From Flavobacteriaceae bacterium UBA6268 (GTDB lineage: Bacteria; Bacteroidota; Bacteroidia; Flavobacteriales; Flavobacteriaceae), in contig DJVA01000069.1 of the NCBI GenBank assembly GCA_002440705.1, positions 1 through 17,240 on the forward strand: a DNA stretch of 17,240 nt. The letters run 5' to 3'. A program made the position numbers and the translations under genes. Below, piece after piece: positions 14,605 through 17,240 of this stretch. The notes below the pieces were generated by a model. It made no database searches. It was not told where the DNA came from and worked only from the letters and a program-made list of their open reading frames with translations. Position 1 is the stretch's first letter; each line of letters starts with the position of its first letter.

Positions 14605-15585
14605 ATGCAAATCGATAAAAACCACCCAAAAATTTATTTCTCTGTATTGATTTTGGTCCTATCAGCCATTACATTGGGAGGATGTGGCACTTACCAAGAT
14701 GTTGCAGACAACGACGGAATCTATGGTGGCCCTCAAGTTACCGAAGAAACTTCAGAAGAGACCGTTTCAGAAGATAAGAACAATTACTATAAACAATATT
14801 TTAGTTCCAAAGTATCTGAATACGAAAACCTTCCCGAGGATGATTTGATTTTTACCGATATTGATGCCTATACCACCAAAGAGAGCCTTGACGACGATGG
14901 ATATGTGGTCATTGAGGAGAATGCCTATGCCGAAGATTCTTATGCAGGTTGGGGAAATAATGGTGGGGATGTGACCGTAAATGTTTATAATTCAGGCTTC
15001 AATTATGGTTGGTACGGTGGTTGGTACCACCCTTGGTACTACAATTGGGGCTATTCTTACTGGGGGTGGAATGCTGGTTATTGGGGCTGGGGTTATTACA
15101 GTCCTTGGTACTGCAGACCATATTATTATAATCCCTATTATTACAACCCCTATTACTATGGAGGATACTACAATCATGCTCCTTACGCCTACAACTACAA
15201 CAGGGGCCGAAGAAATTCCGATTATTTAGCAGGCCGATCTTACAAACGAGGAAGGTCGAATATTGCAACTAGAGACACTTATAGTCGGTCTGAAAATATA
15301 CGAAGAACGTCCAGAAGCAATAACGATTCTAAATACAACAACCGTCGTTCTACCAATCGTTCTTACAATACCAATACGAGGCCAACAAATACCACAAGGC
15401 CTTCTAGTACTAGACCCTCAAGCACGAGGCCGTCAAGTACCAGACCAAGTTCCAATACACGTCCCGCTACCAACACAAGACCTTCTAGTACTAGACCTTC
15501 ATCCACAAGTCGCTCGGGGTCTTACAACAGGAGCAGCGGTTCTTCCCGTAGCAGTAGTGGGCGAAGAGGTGGTGGAAGAGGCTAA
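14605..15585 (+). CDS. Three-block lipoprotein, acidic / aromatic-rich / Arg-Ser-Thr-rich
   Basis: From ATG 14605 the product has 326 residues; an ATG at 14578 would add nine. I prefer the later start because a near-consensus promoter box lies just upstream and it gives a normal lipoprotein signal with lipobox LGGC, Cys27. Three compositional blocks follow. Residues about 35-115 are acidic (many Glu/Asp). Residues about 120-205 are packed with Tyr, Trp, Gly, Asn and His (for example YGGWYHPWYYNWGY and PYYYNPYYYNPYYYGG). Residues about 205-326 are strongly basic, with TRPSS-type repeats and an RSSSGRRGGGRG end. Similar low-complexity lipoproteins occur in Flavobacteriaceae, sometimes mislabelled vitellogenin-like from composition alone. 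No enzymatic domain is seen. The envelope location is supported; the function is unknown. A FadL-like gene follows after 30 bases. Confidence 0.8.
   Translation: MQIDKNHPKIYFSVLILVLSAITLGGCGTYQDVADNDGIYGGPQVTEETSEETVSEDKNNYYKQYFSSKVSEYENLPEDDLIFTDIDAYTTKESLDDDGYVVIEENAYAEDSYAGWGNNGGDVTVNVYNSGFNYGWYGGWYHPWYYNWGYSYWGWNAGYWGWGYYSPWYCRPYYYNPYYYNPYYYGGYYNHAPYAYNYNRGRRNSDYLAGRSYKRGRSNIATRDTYSRSENIRRTSRSNNDSKYNNRRSTNRSYNTNTRPTNTTRPSSTRPSSTRPSSTRPSSNTRPATNTRPSSTRPSSTSRSGSYNRSSGSSRSSSGRRGGGRG
15385..15520 (+). repeat. Degenerate 12-base repeats encoding TRPSS units
   Basis: The DNA encodes consecutive T-R-P-S-S/T units (about eight, two interrupted by Asn/Ala). Synonymous codons vary from copy to copy: AGA, AGG and CGT for Arg, and different Ser and Thr codons. 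The repeat is thus kept at the protein level rather than being a fresh DNA slippage product. Confidence 0.8.
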
Positions 15586-15615
15586 AAATGGCCTTATTTT
15601 TATTCCCTTTCTACT

Positions 15616-17127
15616 ATGAAAAGAATTTTTTTCTTACTCATTGCGATTAGTTTTTACAACAATTTGCCAGCTCAGACTATCGCTGACGCCCTACGCTATT
15701 CCACTGACAATACGCAGGGCACGGCTCGCTTTGCCGCCTTAAGTGGTGCTTTTGGGGCCTTAGGGGGCGATTTGTCTTCCTTAGGGTTTAATCCAGCTGG
15801 GAGTTCCGTTTTTTTGCAAAATCAGACTGGGGTTACTTTATCGATTAACCAAACCAATAATAAATCCAATTACTTCAATACTGCTTCAGAGGCAAATCAT
15901 ACCGATTTTGATATATCCAATGCTGGTGGAGTTTTTGTTTTCAATAATTACAATGAAAATTCTTCTTGGAAAAAACTTGCCGTTGCAATCAACTACAACA
16001 ATCAAGCAATTTTTGATCAAGAAATTTTTGTAACAGGCAAAACTGCCAATAGCATTGGCAATTATTTCCTCGGAAAGGCACAGGGTACCCCTTTAGACCT
16101 TTTACAACTGCAAGCAGGCGAATCCATATCCGACCTTTATGCCTATTTGGGCGAAACACAAGGAACCAATACGCAAAATGCCTTTCTCGGCTATCAAGGC
16201 TATCTTTTTGACCCCGTTGAAGAAAACCCAAACAATACATTATATACGTCCAATTTGGGTACTGGTACTTATAATCAGGAGTTTTATAATTTAACAAATG
16301 GTTATAAAGGAAAATATACTTTAAATCTTAGCGCCCAATACACCAATCATCTTTTTTTCGGCCTAAACCTGAATGCCCACTCAATTAATTTTAGACAAGG
16401 CACCTTCTTTTACGAAACCAATACCAATTCAAACAGTACGGTAAAAAAAGTTGAATTTGAAAATCATCTGGAAACTATTGGAGATGGTTTTTCCTTTCAA
16501 ATAGGAGGAATTGTTAAGGTTAACAGCCAGTTTCGTGTTGGCCTAGCCTTTGATTCCCCTACTTGGTTCACCATCTCTGAAGAGACTTTACAATACCTTT
16601 CAAGTATGCGAATTGAAAATGGGGAATCTTACAATGCCATTGTAGATCCTAGCGTTATTAATGTATTTAACGAATACCAGTTACAGACTCCTTCCAAAAT
16701 TGCAGCCAGTGCCGCATACATCTTCGGCAAAAATGGTCTGCTAAGTGTAGAATACAGTTATCAGGATTTTAGCAAAATAAAATTCAAACCTACTTCAGAT
16801 CCCTTTTTTATTTCTGAAAACAATTCAATTGCAAATAACCTCTCAACAGTATCTACTTTTCGTGTTGGAGCAGAGTATCGCATCCATCAACTCAGTTTTA
16901 GAGGAGGCTTTATTTTTGAAGAAAGTCCCTATAAAGACCTATCGATTGTTGCTAATAAAACAGGAGGATCCATTGGAATTGGGTACAATGCAGGATCCTA
17001 CAACTTTGATGTAGCTTACTCTAGGAACTTACAGAAGAAAAAAGAACCCATCTATCTCCAGGAAAACTCTGCTGAAATTGACAATGTATCAAGCAGCTAC
17101 CTATTTTCCTTAAACATAAACCTCTAG
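15616..17127 (+). CDS. OmpP1/FadL/TodX-family outer membrane protein
   Basis: The 503-residue protein has a signal peptide (MKRIFFLL to about residue 20, LPAQ before TIADALRYS). The N-terminus is typical of this family in Bacteroidota: ARFAALSGAFGALGGDLSSLGFNPAGSSVF, with NPAG at 59-62, corresponding to the hatch region. Alternating hydrophobic/polar strands rich in Asn and aromatic residues then form a predicted beta-barrel, ending in SSYLFSLNINL with aliphatic/aromatic alternation. FadL relatives carry hydrophobic compounds such as fatty acids across the outer membrane. Flavobacterial members are often named hemin receptor without direct evidence, so the substrate is open. It follows the three-block lipoprotein gene by 30 bases and is probably cotranscribed with it. 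Confidence 0.85.
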   Translation: MKRIFFLLIAISFYNNLPAQTIADALRYSTDNTQGTARFAALSGAFGALGGDLSSLGFNPAGSSVFLQNQTGVTLSINQTNNKSNYFNTASEANHTDFDISNAGGVFVFNNYNENSSWKKLAVAINYNNQAIFDQEIFVTGKTANSIGNYFLGKAQGTPLDLLQLQAGESISDLYAYLGETQGTNTQNAFLGYQGYLFDPVEENPNNTLYTSNLGTGTYNQEFYNLTNGYKGKYTLNLSAQYTNHLFFGLNLNAHSINFRQGTFFYETNTNSNSTVKKVEFENHLETIGDGFSFQIGGIVKVNSQFRVGLAFDSPTWFTISEETLQYLSSMRIENGESYNAIVDPSVINVFNEYQLQTPSKIAASAAYIFGKNGLLSVEYSYQDFSKIKFKPTSDPFFISENNSIANNLSTVSTFRVGAEYRIHQLSFRGGFIFEESPYKDLSIVANKTGGSIGIGYNAGSYNFDVAYSRNLQKKKEPIYLQENSAEIDNVSSSYLFSLNINL

Positions 17128-17135
17128 TAAATCTC

Positions 17136-17164
17136 AAGGGCTCCCTCCTAAAAGGGAAGCCCTT
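17136..17164 (+). terminator. Hairpin between convergent gene ends
   Basis: AAGGGCTCCCT (17136-17146) pairs with AGGGAAGCCCTT (17153-17164) over 11 bp with one bulged base and a 6-base loop. It lies 9 bases after the stop of the FadL-like gene and 18 bases beyond the stop of the minus-strand gene at 17183. T tracts on both sides are short, so it may serve both directions weakly. Confidence 0.55.
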
Positions 17165-17182
17165 TAAATTCTCGATAGTCTA

Positions 17183-17240
17183 TTATCGCTTTAAAGTGAA
17201 GTGTCCAGTGAACACCTTTGCCGCCCCGTCCTGGTCGTAC
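17183..17240 (-). CDS. C-terminal fragment of a gene entering from the right edge
   Basis: The minus strand reads YDQDGAAKVFTGHFTLKR and then TAA at 17185-17183. The other minus-strand frame I read here (VRPGRGGKGVHWTL) looks less protein-like, and a hairpin follows the stop at a normal distance. Eighteen residues are too few to name the protein; the alternating polar/hydrophobic end (KVFTGHFTLKR) suggests a beta-rich C-terminus. Confidence 0.5.
   Translation of the reverse strand, partial: YDQDGAAKVFTGHFTLKR

Noticed and set aside
15385..15520. Possible CRISPR or tandem DNA repeat array
   Set aside because: The repeats are in-frame codons of the lipoprotein tail with synonymous variation, without uniform repeats or spacers.

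Overview
The window looks like chromosomal DNA from a member of the Flavobacteriaceae (Bacteroidota). The evidence is TAnnTTTG-type -7 promoter boxes, start codons with little or no Shine-Dalgarno sequence, a eukaryote/archaeal-type prolyl-tRNA synthetase, a FadL/OmpP1-like outer membrane protein next to a Tyr/Trp-rich lipoprotein, a lipoprotein full of FG-GAP/VCBS repeats, and a very large secreted P-domain/HYR protein of the kind usually exported by the type IX system. The species cannot be fixed from the sequence. No insertion sequence, phage gene, CRISPR array or rRNA is visible, and no gene-free stretch exceeds about 175 bases.

Layout. (1) 1-3595, minus: 5' part (1198 codons) of a giant secreted protein with three proprotein-convertase P-type domains, a class I amidotransferase-like domain, HYR segments and a duplicated unnamed module; its 3' end lies outside the window. 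(2) 3771-7067, plus: a 1098-residue lipoprotein with 14 calcium-type Asp motifs split 7+7 around an ASPIC/UnbV domain, ending at a strong terminator. (3) 10240-7064, minus, a likely four-gene operon: a PASTA membrane protein, the 23S rRNA pseudouridine synthase rluD, yaaA, and a uracil-DNA-glycosylase-like protein that probably starts at TTG one base after the yaaA stop. (4) 10337-12541, plus, divergent from (3): ddl, coaD and a TauE/SafE permease. (5) 14503-12601, minus, translation genes: proS, tRNA-Glu(UUC) and rpsT, the last two probably on one transcript with its own promoter. (6) 14605-17127, plus: a three-block lipoprotein (acidic, then Tyr/Trp/Gly-rich, then Arg/Ser/Thr-rich) followed by a FadL/OmpP1-family outer membrane protein. 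(7) 17183-17240, minus: the last 18 codons of another gene.

Most of the window is conserved housekeeping: cell-wall precursor synthesis (ddl), coenzyme A synthesis (coaD), ribosome modification and parts (rluD, rpsT) and aminoacylation (proS, tRNA-Glu). The accessory content is the three extracellular or envelope proteins in (1), (2) and (6). The most striking sequence-level observation is at 7064-7132. The terminator that should end the 1098-residue lipoprotein gene lies inside the C-terminal coding region of the opposing glycosylase gene, and the two genes share the palindrome TTAA as overlapping stop codons. I saw no clear new defence or mobile system. The candidates for something undescribed are the repeated module in the giant P-domain protein, the three-block lipoprotein, and the coupled yaaA/glycosylase pair.
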